Translations under genes and position numbers: made by a program
NCBI RefSeq assembly: GCF_000226115.1
Contig: NC_016459.1
Location: 3,664,501 to 3,728,500, forward strand
Direction of reading: 5' to 3'
Length of the DNA: 64,000 bases
DNA from: Thermothielavioides terrestris NRRL 8126
Taxonomy: Eukaryota > Ascomycota > Sordariomycetes > Sordariales > Chaetomiaceae
In this document: positions 23,730-36,104 of the stretch, one piece after another
Numbering within the stretch: position 1 is the stretch's first letter
Layout of the letters: each line of letters opens with the position of its first letter
Notes under the pieces: generated by a model
What the model was told of the DNA's origin: nothing
What the model saw: the letters and a program-made list of their open reading frames with translations, nothing else
Database searches by the model: none

Positions 23730-24950
23730 AGCCACCGACACGCTCTGGGCGGGCACCTCGTACCTGCTGTCGTGCGCCGTGTGCCAGCCCTTCATCGCTG
23801 CGCTGTCGGACGTCTTTGGGCACCGCGAGATGCTCCTCGTCTCGGCGCTGCTCTTCACGCTGGGGACGGCCGAGTGCGCGCCCGTCGCCAAGAGCTTCCC
23901 TGCCTTCTTCGTCGGCCGGGCGATCCAGGCCGTTGGTGGCCGAGGCGTCATCACGCTGGGGCAGGTCATCTTCGCCGGAATTGTGCCGCCGCGACAGCGC
24001 CCGAAGTACTACTCGCTCGTGCTGGCCGCGTGGGCGCTTCGCAGTGTGCTTGGTCCGTTGGTCGGAGGCCCGTTGGCGGAGAAAACCGTCTAGGGGTGGT
24101 GCTTCTACATCAGCGTGAGTGCAGTCTGGTCTGTAGCGGTGAGTATTAGGGTGTCCGCTGATGGACATGTTGATCTCTTCATAGCTCTCCTTTTGCGCCA
24201 CAGGCCTCCTGCTTGTCCCAGTCTCCGTCAGGCTCAAGCTCGCGGCGGACACGCCGCTTCTATCCAAACTCGGCAGTGTCAACTGGATCGGCGGATTTCT
24301 CTTCATCGGCGGCCTGACGACTTTCCTCATCAGCATATCGTGGGCGGGCGTTCAGTTTGAATGGAAAAGCGTCAAAACCGTCGCGCCTCTAGTCGCCGGC
24401 ATTGTCCACATCGCGCTAGCAATTCTCTGAGAAGTTTACGGCGCCCAAGAGCTACTGCTGCGTCCGTCTCTGTTTAGTGAGGCATCGGCGCTCGCCCTGT
24501 TCGCCTGCGCGCTGTTCCAAAGCTTCACCGTACGCTCTCCTGATCGTCCCATCTCAGCCGTACTGATTTGGCCGATTTCTCTGATTTTACGATGCAGCTC
24601 TTGTGTGCCCTCTACTACGTCACCTTCTACTCGCCGCCGTCAAGTTCGAGAGCCAAACGCGGTCGGACATGGATTTGTTCCCGGTTACGTGTTTCCTTCT
24701 TCCTGTCCTACAGACAAGATGCTGCTGCGACTGCGGCTGCGGAGGACGGGGTGGTGGCCTACTACATGCAGCCTGGCGGCAGGGCAGTTCCGGTTGACAT
24801 ACTCTCGGACGTCGGGTCACGCTCCCAAGCGGCATGCTTAGCGCCCGTGGAGCGACCGCAACGTGGACCAGCAGTTTTCTCTTGGGAATGGTGGTCAGGT
24901 CCTCTTGGAATCCGGATTTGCGGTTTGGATGCAAGTCGGGCACAGGTTAG
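23730..24950 (+). pseudogene. Inactivated MFS drug transporter gene
   Basis: The reading ATDTLWAGTSYLLSCAVCQP through GHREMLLVSALLF, then VGRAIQAVGGRGVITLGQVI, corresponds to helices 2-4 of a DHA-type major facilitator. It is interrupted by TAG at 24091 where the family has Trp before GWCFYI. After an intron (about 24115-24183) the frame continues LSFCATGLLLVPVSVRLKLA to NWIGGFLFIGGLTTFLIS, then TGA at 24428 before EVYGA. Past the next intron, LLCALYYVTFY shifts frame to AAVKFESQTRSDMDLFPV near 24640, and later similarity fades. The first transmembrane helix is absent. Both nonsense changes fit G-to-A decay of Trp codons. Dead exporter. Confidence 0.8.
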
Positions 24951-26577
24951 ACGCATATCACCAGCATGAGTCAACATTTGCTTCGGCGTGGATGCCCGCA
25001 AGATGATGACTGGTGGCGTTGACGGGCCGGGCATACTGGGGAACGGGCCGTTTGGGCAGGAGCACAGTTGGTGATACCCGTGGTTGAGGAGGTATTTGGG
25101 CTTGCACAACGGCGGATTAGCATTGCAATGCAGCACGAGTGGATAGGTAGGTATTTAGGGAGGTGCCTCAGTAACAGCATCTTAGGCCACTGGGTTGCCT
25201 TAGCATAGAGAACGCACAACCATTTGGTGCCGGACACACGCGTTGGAAGAGTTTACCGGTCAGGGACAGAGAGTCACGTTAGCTACGAGTAAACTTTCAC
25301 AACGTCCCTCGATCAACAGTAATAACTTGGAACTAACTGGTGCGTTACCTTTCTCTGTTTCCTTTTTCTTCTTCCTTTTCCTTTTTTCTTTTTCCTTTTC
25401 CTTTTTTCTTTTTTTCTTTTTCTTTTCTCCACAACAACCACATGACTTGCCTACCTATACTGTGTATGGAGAAATGTGGCTACCTCCCTCGGTTTTGGTC
25501 CCCGGCGTAGCACCACATCCCGCACATCCCGCCTTTCCTCGTTTCACCATCTTGTGTTTTGTTGCCAAATGCCAAGCAAATGTGCTGACTCCCTGACCTT
25601 GATGCCCAGCGGCTTGCATGGAGCACAGACCACCTGCCCTTTTCACCCCAAGTTCACCAATTGCTCGCAGTTGGTTGGCTGATCCGAGATCAAGGCCCGG
25701 CTCCACCCCTGCCCTGGGGCTGCTCCCTGTGCGTTCTTGGCAGAGGTTGCCCTGGTTGTTGGGCCACGTCAGCATGGAATATCAAGAACGTTGGCTTCTT
25801 CAGATACTGGCCGGTCCAGTTGTTCCAAAAATTGGATATGCGCAGACAGCAGCAGAAAGAGAAGCCCTGGGATGCGGCGTCAGTGGCGAGCATCACTGGT
25901 CTTTAGTTATTCCTCGACACCTCCTTGTCTTACATGGCGCTTTCTCTCTCCACTCCGCAATACTGTGGTAAGCGACCTCAACAGGCCGGGATGCGACCTG
26001 GTCCGATGAGAAACCGGGATACCAACAGGTATACTAAGCTGTATTACAATCTAAGATACCCATTGTACCTGTTGGCCTTCGAGGCGACATCATCTGCGGC
26101 CAGAGCAGCAAGCTGGCCACTACATGTTGCTCACAAATTCTCCTGCGCCACCCGCCTCCCATTATTCCACGAGACCGGTTAAACCAGCCAGCTCATCTCC
26201 GTCGGTGCCTTCCAGCGACCGACGGCAACAGGCTCCTTGTTATTAGCGCCAAGCACTGGAGTCCCCAGCGCTCAAGCTCAAGCAAGGATGCGGAGATGTA
26301 ATACCCGAAACAAGCTTAGTAGTTTCTGTTAATGATCACGTTTCTCCCCTGGACATGTGAGGTGTGTGTGTGTGGCCAAGCATCCCTCTTAAGGGCAGCT
26401 TGCATGGTGAGACAAGCGCCTCCCCGGTGGGCGTGCTCAAAGTTGTTGAGCTTCCAGCATAGACGGGCAAGGGCACCACGGCGCCCCGGCGGCCCGCCAC
26501 AGGCGCTGGAAAATAGGCTGACGATACTCGTGCTCGTATCGCCTCATGCTGCACTCAAGTAGCTGCCGGTGTACCGG
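24951..26577. other. Intergenic region with a pyrimidine tract
   Basis: About 1.6 kb without a recognisable gene. A nearly pure C/T tract runs from about 25350 to 25432 on the plus strand, largely CTTTTT-type repeats. Short CT- or GT-rich patches also occur near 26360. Nothing conserved is seen. Confidence 0.5.
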
Positions 26578-28086
26578 CTACTCGCTGTTGCTTTCGTTGC
26601 TGTCGTTCGCCGGCTTTCGCCTTGGCTTGGAGATGCTGGCAGGGAAGTCATAAGCCTTGTAGTCTTCGAGATGTGCATGATATGGTATCTTGCAGTACGC
26701 CTTGCCACCGCGGTGCTTGCATTCCGGGTTCTGGCAGATGTGTCCGTGAGTGCAGCCCTCGACCCGGCATGCGCCACGCCGGGGGCAAGGCTGGGAGCGG
26801 GCGAGCGATTCCAGGGCCGGCAGGAACTCGGGCTCTAGGGGCTCGTGATCGTATTCACATCGATCACCAGAATCGCAGGATCCCTGCAGGTGGAAGCTGT
26901 TGCACACCCGCCGTTTGTCCACGCGAGCCTTTAGGCGGCCGATGACATCGGCGCTGACCGGGGCAAGACGAGGATCGAGTCGGTAGTTGTTCTTGTTGAC
27001 CGCGACGCAACCCAACGGGATCTCCCACTTGGCAGGCAACTTGTCGAGTTTTTCCGCCGCGTCCAACAGACCGTCCACGGGGTTAGACCAGGTCGGCGGT
27101 GGCTCATCAGCCTGCGATGCGGCACTGGCACCATCGGCCGGAGGATTTAGGTGCAGCATCTTGCAAGACTTGCCATAGCGACACCTGCCCAAAGAGTAAA
27201 AGAGGCAGACAGGCCTCTGATCATCGATAGCGGATGCCGGGTTTTGAGGAGCGGGTTGCTTATTCGGCGATGCCGGCTGAGGCACCGCCGAGATGGCGTT
27301 GCTGCTAGCGACGCCGATATTGGGGGGCCGGTACTGGGAGTTGCCCTCAAGCGGAGCATGCCGGAACACACTGCGGAACTCTTCGATACCCATGCCCAAC
27401 TTGGTAAACTCGTCGTGGAACCGGATGCCCGGCGAGTTGACGAGGGTAAATTTGGAGCTGTTGGCCGTGAAGGGTATAAGCTCGGAGATGTAGCCGACAT
27501 CGTGGCAGGCTGCGAAGTAGATGTGCTTGCACTGCGCATTGTTCGCATACAGACGGAGGAGCGCACGCAACTTAAAGTCTGCGTTCTCCTTCAGCTGGCC
27601 GGCATCGACAAAGTCGGTCAGTCCGTAGGAGCGGTTGAAGCTGGCGATGAAAGGGGCAAGCGACCGGCTGTCGGCGCCGACTACGCCCGTTTTCGAGAGT
27701 GTTTTAGACAGACCGAAGACGTTGGCGTATATGCGCACCATGACCTGGCAGTGCTCAAGCCCTTTTCGCCGCAGGCTCGCCTTGACCTCCTCGTGCAGCA
27801 GTTGGGCCGCAGCGCTCCCACCGTCGGCGCGCTTGGCAAGCAGCGTGTCGTTGAAGACGTAGCCGTCGCCGTCAACCAGGAGGAGAACGAACGGGTTCCG
27901 CTCCTGGTCCCTGGCCAACTGCTTGTATTTCTCTCGTGCCTCTCGCTCCTCCTCGTAGTCGCTCTTGAGGCGCTTGTAGTCTTCGATCAGGACCGCATAT
28001 TGTTCGAGGAGCCGCGACAGGGCATCGCTCCTTTTGTATTCGGCTAGCTGGGCCTCCGCCCGCTCGATTTCTTGGTCGCTGAGCAT
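26578..28086 (-). CDS. CCCH zinc finger protein with NYN-like N-terminal domain
   Basis: A single exon of 502 residues from ATG at 28086. Residues 1-62 form a Glu/Lys-rich coiled coil (EIERAEAQLAEYKRS...EEEREAREKYKQ). About 66-245 look like a conserved fungal domain with FVLLLVDGDGYVFND and HIYFAACHDVGYISELIPF; the spaced aspartates resemble NYN/PIN ribonuclease folds (inference). C3H1 fingers follow: CLFYSLGRCRYGKSCKMLH (294-312), CNSFHLQGSCDSGDRCEYDH (about 397-416) and a Cys/His-rich cluster near 434-476. It probably binds RNA and may cleave it. No close named homologue is known to me. The polar tail ends NDSNESNSE. Confidence 0.82.
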   Translation of the reverse strand: MLSDQEIERAEAQLAEYKRSDALSRLLEQYAVLIEDYKRLKSDYEEEREAREKYKQLARDQERNPFVLLLVDGDGYVFNDTLLAKRADGGSAAAQLLHEEVKASLRRKGLEHCQVMVRIYANVFGLSKTLSKTGVVGADSRSLAPFIASFNRSYGLTDFVDAGQLKENADFKLRALLRLYANNAQCKHIYFAACHDVGYISELIPFTANSSKFTLVNSPGIRFHDEFTKLGMGIEEFRSVFRHAPLEGNSQYRPPNIGVASSNAISAVPQPASPNKQPAPQNPASAIDDQRPVCLFYSLGRCRYGKSCKMLHLNPPADGASAASQADEPPPTWSNPVDGLLDAAEKLDKLPAKWEIPLGCVAVNKNNYRLDPRLAPVSADVIGRLKARVDKRRVCNSFHLQGSCDSGDRCEYDHEPLEPEFLPALESLARSQPCPRRGACRVEGCTHGHICQNPECKHRGGKAYCKIPYHAHLEDYKAYDFPASISKPRRKPANDSNESNSE

Positions 28087-28715
28087 ATTCCGGACAATGT
28101 GAAGCTGAAGCTGCTGAGGGTAGTGATTGATGGAAAGAAAAAGACCTGCTCAGTTATCGACTGTCAGGCGTGTGTGTCCAACGAACAGATGGGTGGAGGG
28201 GCGAAGCCGAAGGTGTCCTGGGCCACTGACCAGATCGAGCTGACAACCTTTTAGGTATTGGGGTTTGCCGATGCCTGCTTCTGGAGTCTAGTCGCAGTCA
28301 CCGCTGCCCATGCATGATTCATTGACCGACGCTGGGAGCTCGACATACGGGACCGCATGGCAGAAGTGCAAGCAGTCATCAGAGCTCGCAGCTGGGGTTG
28401 GCTTGTGGTCACCATGTGGTTGGAGCAAACGGAGGTCGTTAGGCACCGAGAGCGGTGTGGCGAGGCAGGAAAGAAGCCCCACAAGGCTTCTCACAACCAC
28501 GCGATGACAGACGATTGGGCACCTGATTGAGGTATTCCGTCCACCTAAGCAGTCAGAGCGTGCTAGGTCGGCAATCAGACAGGGCTGACGGGACAAGCAA
28601 CGGAGGAAGCGTCAGGACAGAAACAACAATTCCACTAATTGCAAAACAAATACCTTACTCCGTCCAGGCCCTACACATCACAGCTCGCACCGTCCAAACA
28701 TGCAGCAGGGAAGCA
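28087..28715. other. Intergenic region
   Basis: 629 bp between the 5' end of the CCCH gene and the 3' end of POL2. No gene or conserved element is seen. Confidence 0.5.
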
Positions 28716-31700
28716 TCACAGCCCCTCAAACACCCCGTCGACCACATCCCCCAGCATCCTCAGCCCATAGAACCTCGCCACATTCCGATACACGCCCAAC
28801 CTCCTGACCACCTCCCCGCGGTCGACCGTCTCCCTCCACTCCCCGCTGCACGTACAGTGCTCCATAAACTCATTCGCCCGCAGCGCGCCGCACCGCACAC
28901 ACTTGAGATCCTGCGTGGCCCACTGCACGACGAGCGCCTCCACGCCAGCCAGCAGCCGCTCCTCGATCTCGTTGCGATCGTACTCCTGCGCGCAGAACGC
29001 ACAGCGCCAGGTCGTCACCTCACTACCACCACCACCGTTAACACCGCCCGCCGCCCCCCCCGCAGCAGAACCCGGCGGCAGCAGGTCCTCGTCGCGGCAG
29101 AAGTCGAGGTCGCGCGCCATGGTGCAGGCGTCGCAGCTCAGCTGGGCGAGGCGCAGCGAGGCCGACGGGTTGGCGAAGGCGCCGTCGCGCGCGAACTCGC
29201 GCACGTCGAACAGCGCGAGCAGCTCCTTGCGCAGCAGCCGCGCCTCGAGCGTGATGTTCCGGTCCAGTGAGAGCACCTGCATCAGGCACTTGACTAGCTC
29301 CAGGACGGGGTTGGCGGTGGATGGGGGGGAGGGTTTGCTGCTGCTGCTGCTGGTGCTGGTGCTGGTGCTGGTGCTGGTGCTGGTGACGGCGGCTTGCGGG
29401 GTGAGGTGGGCGAGGTGCGAGCCGGGAAGGAGAGGGAAGGTGTAGTCTGATGCGAGCTCCGGGTGGAGGAGTTCGCGTTTTTGCGTCGCGATAAGGGAGA
29501 TGATCTCCTTCTTGAGCGGCTTCTCGAACGCATTGCCGAGGATGATCTGCCCTGGGGCGTCCTCGGCCAGGCCGGCGTTGCCGTTGCGGACGGGCAGCTG
29601 AGTCAGGCGCGGCGTCGCCGTGGGGTCGCTTCCCGTGGCGGGCCGCTTGAGGCTGTGCATGAGCTCGATGAACTCAACCACCCAGTCACGGAAGGTCGGC
29701 TGCAGGCGGATGGGCAGGAAGGTCGCCATCTGCCAGTGCATGATCAGCTGGAGGTCTTGCTCGTCCCGCTCGACAACCTGCTGGCACGCCTTGCCGCCGT
29801 AATTGAACTCGTCGTACCAGACGAGGTAGTCCCAGTACTCCTTGATCTCGAGGTCGATGAAGTGGAAGAGGGGCTTTGACTTGATGCTCTTCAGGATATA
29901 CTGCGCGTAAGCATAGGCGTTGGCTACCTCCGCCTTGGTCGTCTGCAGGAGCAGCCGGTTCGGGCTCGCAAAGATGACCTGTGATCCGACCCGCCGGAAG
30001 TCCGCCATGAGCTGGAGAAGGGCTTTCCGGCTCATCATCTGCACGTAGTAATGTAGAGCACGGTCGTACAGACACGAGGCCGGGGACTCGACCCAACGGA
30101 CAAGGTGCTGGACCATGACATCAGCCATCGTCGACCCTTTACAAGCTTCGGCCCACCATGACTTGACCATCTCGCGGAGAACCTGCACTCCTGCGTTGGT
30201 GAAGGCGTTCTCGGCGTATAGGGCTTCGTCTCCTTCTCCAGTCCCGTCGCCTGCCGGGTTGAACGAGATGCTGTCGGCGCCCTCGAGTTCGTTGATGAGC
30301 GAGGAGGTCAGGATGGTGTTGATGGCGAGGTTGCGGACCTCCAGGTCGACGCAGACAGAAGCGAAAGTGCCGGGATTGTTGACAGACGGCATCTGGACCT
30401 GGTCGAGCGGGCCGGCAACATCATCCTTCTCGTAGCCCGCATGGTCGGGGAGCGGGCTTGCTGACCACCACAGGACAACGTTGTTGGCCTGCAGGCGGCG
30501 AGCATAGGCGACGTCGATCAGGAACCGAGGGTCGTCGCGTTCCAGGTTGCACAGAGGGACATCCCCGTACGCCGCCAGAGCGGTCAGATGGGTTATCCAG
30601 GAGCCCAGGCTCAGGTAGTGGTTGACCAAGCGGCGAGCAGCCACGGTTTGCCAGCCCAGGGGCGGCAAGGAGCTATCGGCCTGGTCGTACCGCAGCGGTA
30701 GTACTGGAAATTCGCCCAAGATCGGGATGTCGTGGACCAGGAGGTTACGTTGGGACGACTGAATCACCATCATGGTCGGCCCCGACTCCTCCTTCTTCAT
30801 CTTCTTGACAACATCGCCGACCTCGAGGAACGCCTTTCGCCTCGTGGTGACCTGAGTGACCTTGAACGCCAACTTTTCTTGGTATGGGAAGCATTCCTGC
30901 CAGTTGGAATCTGCGGGCTCCTCGCGGCGCCTACGGGCGAGGAAGTCCGCGTACAGCTTGGAGACGTTCGGCAGATCCTGGCCGCCGTCCTTGCTCTTCT
31001 GCTGGATGATGATGTGTGCGCGGTCGCCCGATGTCGAGAAGAGGCCGAAGATCTGGCGCTCTCCGGCGCTGATGTGCGACAGGTAGATGTACGACATGCG
31101 CGCCCCCTCGAGGTAGGGCTTCGGTTTCGCCGGCTTCGTCAGGCTGGCCAGGTCAAAGCCATGGTCAAGTCCCTTGCCCAGCACGCCGGGCTGAGTTTGA
31201 TCGATGGTGCAGCGGTTCCCAAGCTGAAGCAGGGCGCGAAGATTGAGCGGAAGCTCCTTCTCGTACACGCCTTCGACGCTGGGATGGTTGAAGAGCAACG
31301 AGAACTTCTCTGCCTCGGCAAAGTAGATCTCCTCCGGCACCGTGAGCTTGAAGAGATGCACTGACGAGTGGCCATTGGGCAGCGTGTGGTTGACCTGCTC
31401 GACGTGGCATCCATCCACCTCGATGTCAGGTAATTCTCGGCTCTTGAGGTTGAGGAAGACCTGACGCGGGACGTTGATCTTGACGGTATGGATCTTGGCA
31501 TCAATGAGCACGTAGGCAAGGACAATGCCAGGGCTGTCGGTGGCCCTGAGTTGGAGCACCTGCCACGTGTTCTTGAAGGTCATCTCGGCCTGGTTCCGGA
31601 AAGTCTGTTGGAGGTTGCTCTGAATGTTCCCGCGCCGGTCACCGAAGAGGTGCCGCCGTCGCGCCCGCGCCTGCTTCTGGAGCTTCCACTTTAACTTTTG

Positions 31701-34700
31701 GTATTCCAGGAACGCCGGATAATCCTCACTCGGCGAGGGCATCTTCTTCGGTAGCGACGCAAATGGATCCTGCTTCTCAGCTGGCTCCGGGCTCTTGCGT
31801 TTCTGAGCGGTTGATGCCTTTTGCGACGCCGCGATGGCAGAGCTGACGGTCTTGGGTTTCAGGAGATCTCCAATGTCTTCCATGTCACCAAGGCGACTGC
31901 TGGTGTTAGGAATGTCGATCTCTTCCAGGGGCCCACCCTTGGTGGTCGGCCCAAACAGATCCGTGAGTTTCTTCTGCTTCATCTTGTCGTCCTTGTTGTT
32001 GATTCGGCGCTGCAGCCAGTCCGGGTGCGGAACGCGCGGCACAGGATTGCGCACCTTCTGCAAGGCAGCGGGGATAGTGATGAGCTTCTGGATGACGGAG
32101 CCCAGACGCTCGAGGTAGTAATCCCAGTCGATCAAGGCGCGCGGGTCAGTGTCGGCAGGTTCTTCCTTTAGCCACTTCTTCAGGTACATGCGCTTGGTCT
32201 CCTCTTCCGCGGAGAAGATGGCCACGGGGACGGCGCGCTCAGTGACTGGAGCATTCCTGGGCCTGGCGCAAATGATGAACTTGCAGTTCAAGCCCTTGTC
32301 CTTGACCATCCCCTCGCCCAGAAAATCGGCGAGGCGCTTTGCCGTCGTGATGGACGTCGACTTTTGTCCAGCGTACTCCTCCAAGGTCTTGGTCATGCTG
32401 CGGTTCTCCGAAATGAGCTCCATGAGCTCTTCGTCGGCGAGCGTAGAGCCCTTGTTGTGAAGGACATCCAACCATCGGTTGGCGACCTTGGCCACGGCAG
32501 CGTAGCACTCGGTTAGCGTGGTGCCCTCCAAGAAGAACTTGAAGATCTGCTGCTGGAAGATTTTGATGAGCTTGAGCTCGCCTCTCCGTTTGACCTCGAA
32601 GCCCTTCAGTTCTGCCAGACTGCCGTCAAGATTGAAGACGGCATATCGCTTCTTCAAATTCTTGTCCTCCTCCTTGGACGTGGGCAGGATCATGGCCTTG
32701 TACGGGCCGTCGACTTCGAAGAAGATGGAGTTGTCGCTGTGCGTTTCGTACTTGAAGGTTTTCGGGTCGACCAATGTCTGGTACTGGTGGTTGGTGAATC
32801 TGGCATGGACCAAATGGTTCAACATGACGCAGGGGTACGAGATGGCCAGCTTTTTGCCGTTCTTGAGCTTGAAGGCGAAGTTCTCTGGGAATGTGGCCGG
32901 CAGCATACACCAGATACCGTCCGTGTCAAGTTCAAGGGGGCGGCCCAGCCTCTCCACCAGCGACCTGGCCAGCTGGATGATGGTCGCTCCCGTCAGGCAG
33001 GTGACGCCGGCCATTTCCATCGAGTACCAACGCGAACCCTTTCGCATGACATAGCCGTAGAAAGAGTTCAAGATGACCTTGTGCGCCAACTGGAGCGAAT
33101 CGAACAGCACAATCATCTTCTTGGCGTTGTCAATCTCCGACGCTGGCGCCCCCGAACTTTTCAGTGCTTCTGCCTTGCCCTTCCAGACCTTGGCTTTCCC
33201 CTTGTAGTCGTAGCGCCGGTCTCGGAAGTCGCGGACGGTGTTGATGTAGAAGGGGTTCTCTCGCTGGCAGATGATGGCTTCGCGGACGATGGTGGTGGAG
33301 TCGTGAATTTTATGGTAGACCTTTTGCGAGTAGAGCTGGAGTCTCTTCCTGGTGAGCGTGGCCTGCTCATCTGCGCTCAAGTCCTGCCACGAGCGCATTG
33401 GGCTGTTGACCCCTTTGCCGGGGAACTTCTCATTCTCCAGGGCGTGCCTGATCATGTTGTACTCGTCCCGTTTCGCTGGCAAGTACTCGCCTCTCCAAGC
33501 CCAAGGAAGTCTCCTGTCGCAGGTCTTTCCCGGGCGGTTAAAGTCGCAGGCTGCGCAGTCGGATTCCGAGATCATGGAGTCCGGTTGCAACCGGTTGGTC
33601 GTCATGATGTTAGGGTACATGGATGCGACGTCGAGGTGGTAGATCAAGGGGCGCTCGCTGCGGTTGGGTGTTTCCTTGAGGTTCTGGAGCCTGGCGGCGA
33701 TCTGCTGTTTGACCTCGTCGTAGTTGGTCACGTCGTCCATCGACTTCTTCTCTTCAACCGTGATGCTGAACGTCAAGGCGGCATCCAGATCGCGCAGCAG
33801 TTCGTCCACAGCGCCGGGATCGACGGCGAAGTTCACGGGGATATCCGACCGAAAGACGCCCGCCTCAATACTCTCGACATGCCCACCCACGTACGTCTCC
33901 GATTCCAAAAGATGGCCTTCCCAGAACGACTCCTTCGGTGCGACGTGCTTGTTCGGCAGCACAATCTCCTTCTTGTAGGCTTGCACCATCAGCAGCATTT
34001 CGCAAAGCGTGCCTGTGCCTTTCCTCAGGGTGTCATCGGGGCCGAGAGGCAAGATGGTGCAGAGGGAGAAGATGAACGGGTGCACGTATTTCATGTAGAG
34101 GTAGTAGGTGGCAACAGCATCGGAGACGGAATATTCGGCCAGAGTCTGGGGCCGTTCGCTGGCATAGGGGGTCATGAGCTCGGGATCGAGCTCGTCGGGG
34201 TCGTAACCAAGCTTGGCGACGGTGACTGCCTTGAGACCTCGACTGCCCTGCGGGAGGTAACTGTCGCGGTTGACCCAGTGGAAACAGTCCATGTGCACGC
34301 TGTAGTTGCACTTGTACTGATCCTCGCTGTCCTTCTTCCACCCAATCTCGTGGTACATGTCGATGCCGTTGACGCTGGCACGGGCCTCGACGAAGGGCCA
34401 ATCGAAGAAGTCACCGTTGTAGGTGGCGATGACGGTAGGGCGAGCCTCTTTGACGTGGAGGAAGAATCGTTCCAGAACAGCCTTCTCGTCCGGTTCGTTG
34501 AAGATCATGAACGGCCCAGGGTACTCGGGTTTGGGCGTGTAATCGAAGTCGGCAATGTCCTCCGAGACAATCTCGCGGTTGGTGATGAGGAACCCCTGGC
34601 CGTCAATCATGTAAGACATCATCATGATTTGGTCGACGGCGGCGTCGGGAAACTTCAACGGGGCCTTGGTCGTTTCGATATCGAACGCCATGACGACGGG

Positions 34701-35658
34701 GTCCGCCGGAGCGAGGCGGTCCTCGTTGCGGGTGACTGTCGTGACTCCGTTCTTGGCCTCCACAAAGTACCAATTGCCCACACGGATGTCTACATACGTC
34801 AGCGGTGCATTTTTGGCGCAACGGGATTCGGCATACCTAAGTCTATCATTACTCTAACGTGGTACGGAACGTCGTATTCCCGAATATCGACAATGAAGTC
34901 ACTCGCCTCAGCGAAAGAAGCATTATTTCGTCGCTCATCAGCTCGTGGGTCGTCGTCAAAAAGATCAAAGCCGCCGTTCGTGCTGGGAATGGAGTCAGCC
35001 GTCTGTCAGCCACTCCATGCATGGCCCCTTGAACTCACGTCGCAACCTCGGCGTATGTGTCCATGGCATCCATCCCCTTCTTGTTCTTCTCGGCAATGGG
35101 CATGATATCTCTCCGAGCCGCCATCAAATCTTGCACGTTGTGGAACCGCAGTTCGAGGAATGTCCGCCGATATCCCAGCAGGTGGTTCGGCATCTTGAGA
35201 TCCTCTTTCTCGACCCGCTTGATGTGCTTCACCACGCCAGCGCCGGGCACCCGCTTGCACCACTCCTCAACCTCTCCTTCGTGGCCCTTCCGACAGGCAA
35301 TGAGGAAGTACGGCTCGTACTCCACCGTGGCCTTGAAGGTTGACCCATCCTCCTCGATGAAGTAGCAGTCGAGCGCGGCCCTGCCGCCGCCGCCTGGCAC
35401 TCGTGGGTCGTCGATTGAAGTGGGCTGCACGTTGACGAGCCAGCCTTCGCGCTTGCGCCCCGCGTCGTAGCGTCCAAATCCCATGTTCTCGTCAATCTGG
35501 TGGGCAAGCGCCGTCCGCTCCCACTTCTCGTCCGTCGAGGTCGCCTCGCCGCGTGCGCTCGAGGACGCGGCGAATGTGCGGGTCCGTGGGCCATGGTAGG
35601 CAACCTTTCCACCGCGGCGGTAGCCTTTTTTTGGCCGTCGAAGAGAGGTGTTGGGCAT
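28716..35658 (-). CDS. POL2: DNA polymerase epsilon catalytic subunit
   Basis: Exons 35658-35039, 34982-34837 and 34789-28716 give 2,279 residues; introns are 56 and 47 bp. The second, very short intron splits MIDL/DIRVGNWYF. Exonuclease motifs are intact: Exo I FDIETT (D292, E294), Exo II YNGDFFDWPF (D382) and Exo III YSVSD (D479). Polymerase motif A is YHLDVASMYPNIM (D642), motif B VILNSFYGYVMRKGSRWYS and motif C ELDTDGIW (D877, D879). The CysX iron-sulfur ligands begin CAACDF (C667, C670) and C678. The inactive second polymerase/exonuclease half follows, then a Ser/Thr-repeat spacer and the C-terminal CysA and CysB zinc modules (CDACTMA...CAFC and CVRCG...CTC). It is the leading-strand replicase. 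All catalytic residues are present. Confidence 0.97.
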
Positions 35659-36102
35659 GGTTCCCGTGGGATGGAACCGTCACGTAGACTCTTAATTAGA
35701 AGCTGAGGACGTCCCGTTAAGTCGCCTTTCGACAATCCGCTCCGTCTCCGGCACAGACAGAGAGGCAACAGGGACACAACCGTCCTGCAGGCGCAATGAT
35801 CGTCATGGAACAGAAGATCTCGAGATCGGGAGGTCGAAAGTCGTCAGGTAATGCCTGGCCAAAGCCTCTTCGGGTTGTGGTGTCGTAACGGCTGCTGGCG
35901 TCTTGGTTCAACAGAACCCATCAAACTTGGCGGCAAAGGAGACGCGGAACCGCGACTGGAGGACGCGACGCGCGACTGGCGGGGCACAGTTCATTGGACG
36001 CTTGACAGGGATCATGCAGCAGCGCTTGACCCTAACCCTGATATGTACGAGGCCCCACCAAAACAGCTCTTGGCAGAGTCGGCAGAGCACCAGGGTCGAC
36101 GT
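35659..36102. other. Intergenic region upstream of POL2
   Basis: 444 bp between the POL2 start codon and the MITE. No gene or conserved element is seen. Confidence 0.45.
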
Positions 36103-36104
36103 TA

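Noticed and set aside
32739..35105. 788-codon open frame opposite POL2
   Set aside because: It lies antisense to intact POL2 exons and reflects the GC-rich codon pattern. It crosses the POL2 introns and shows no domain.
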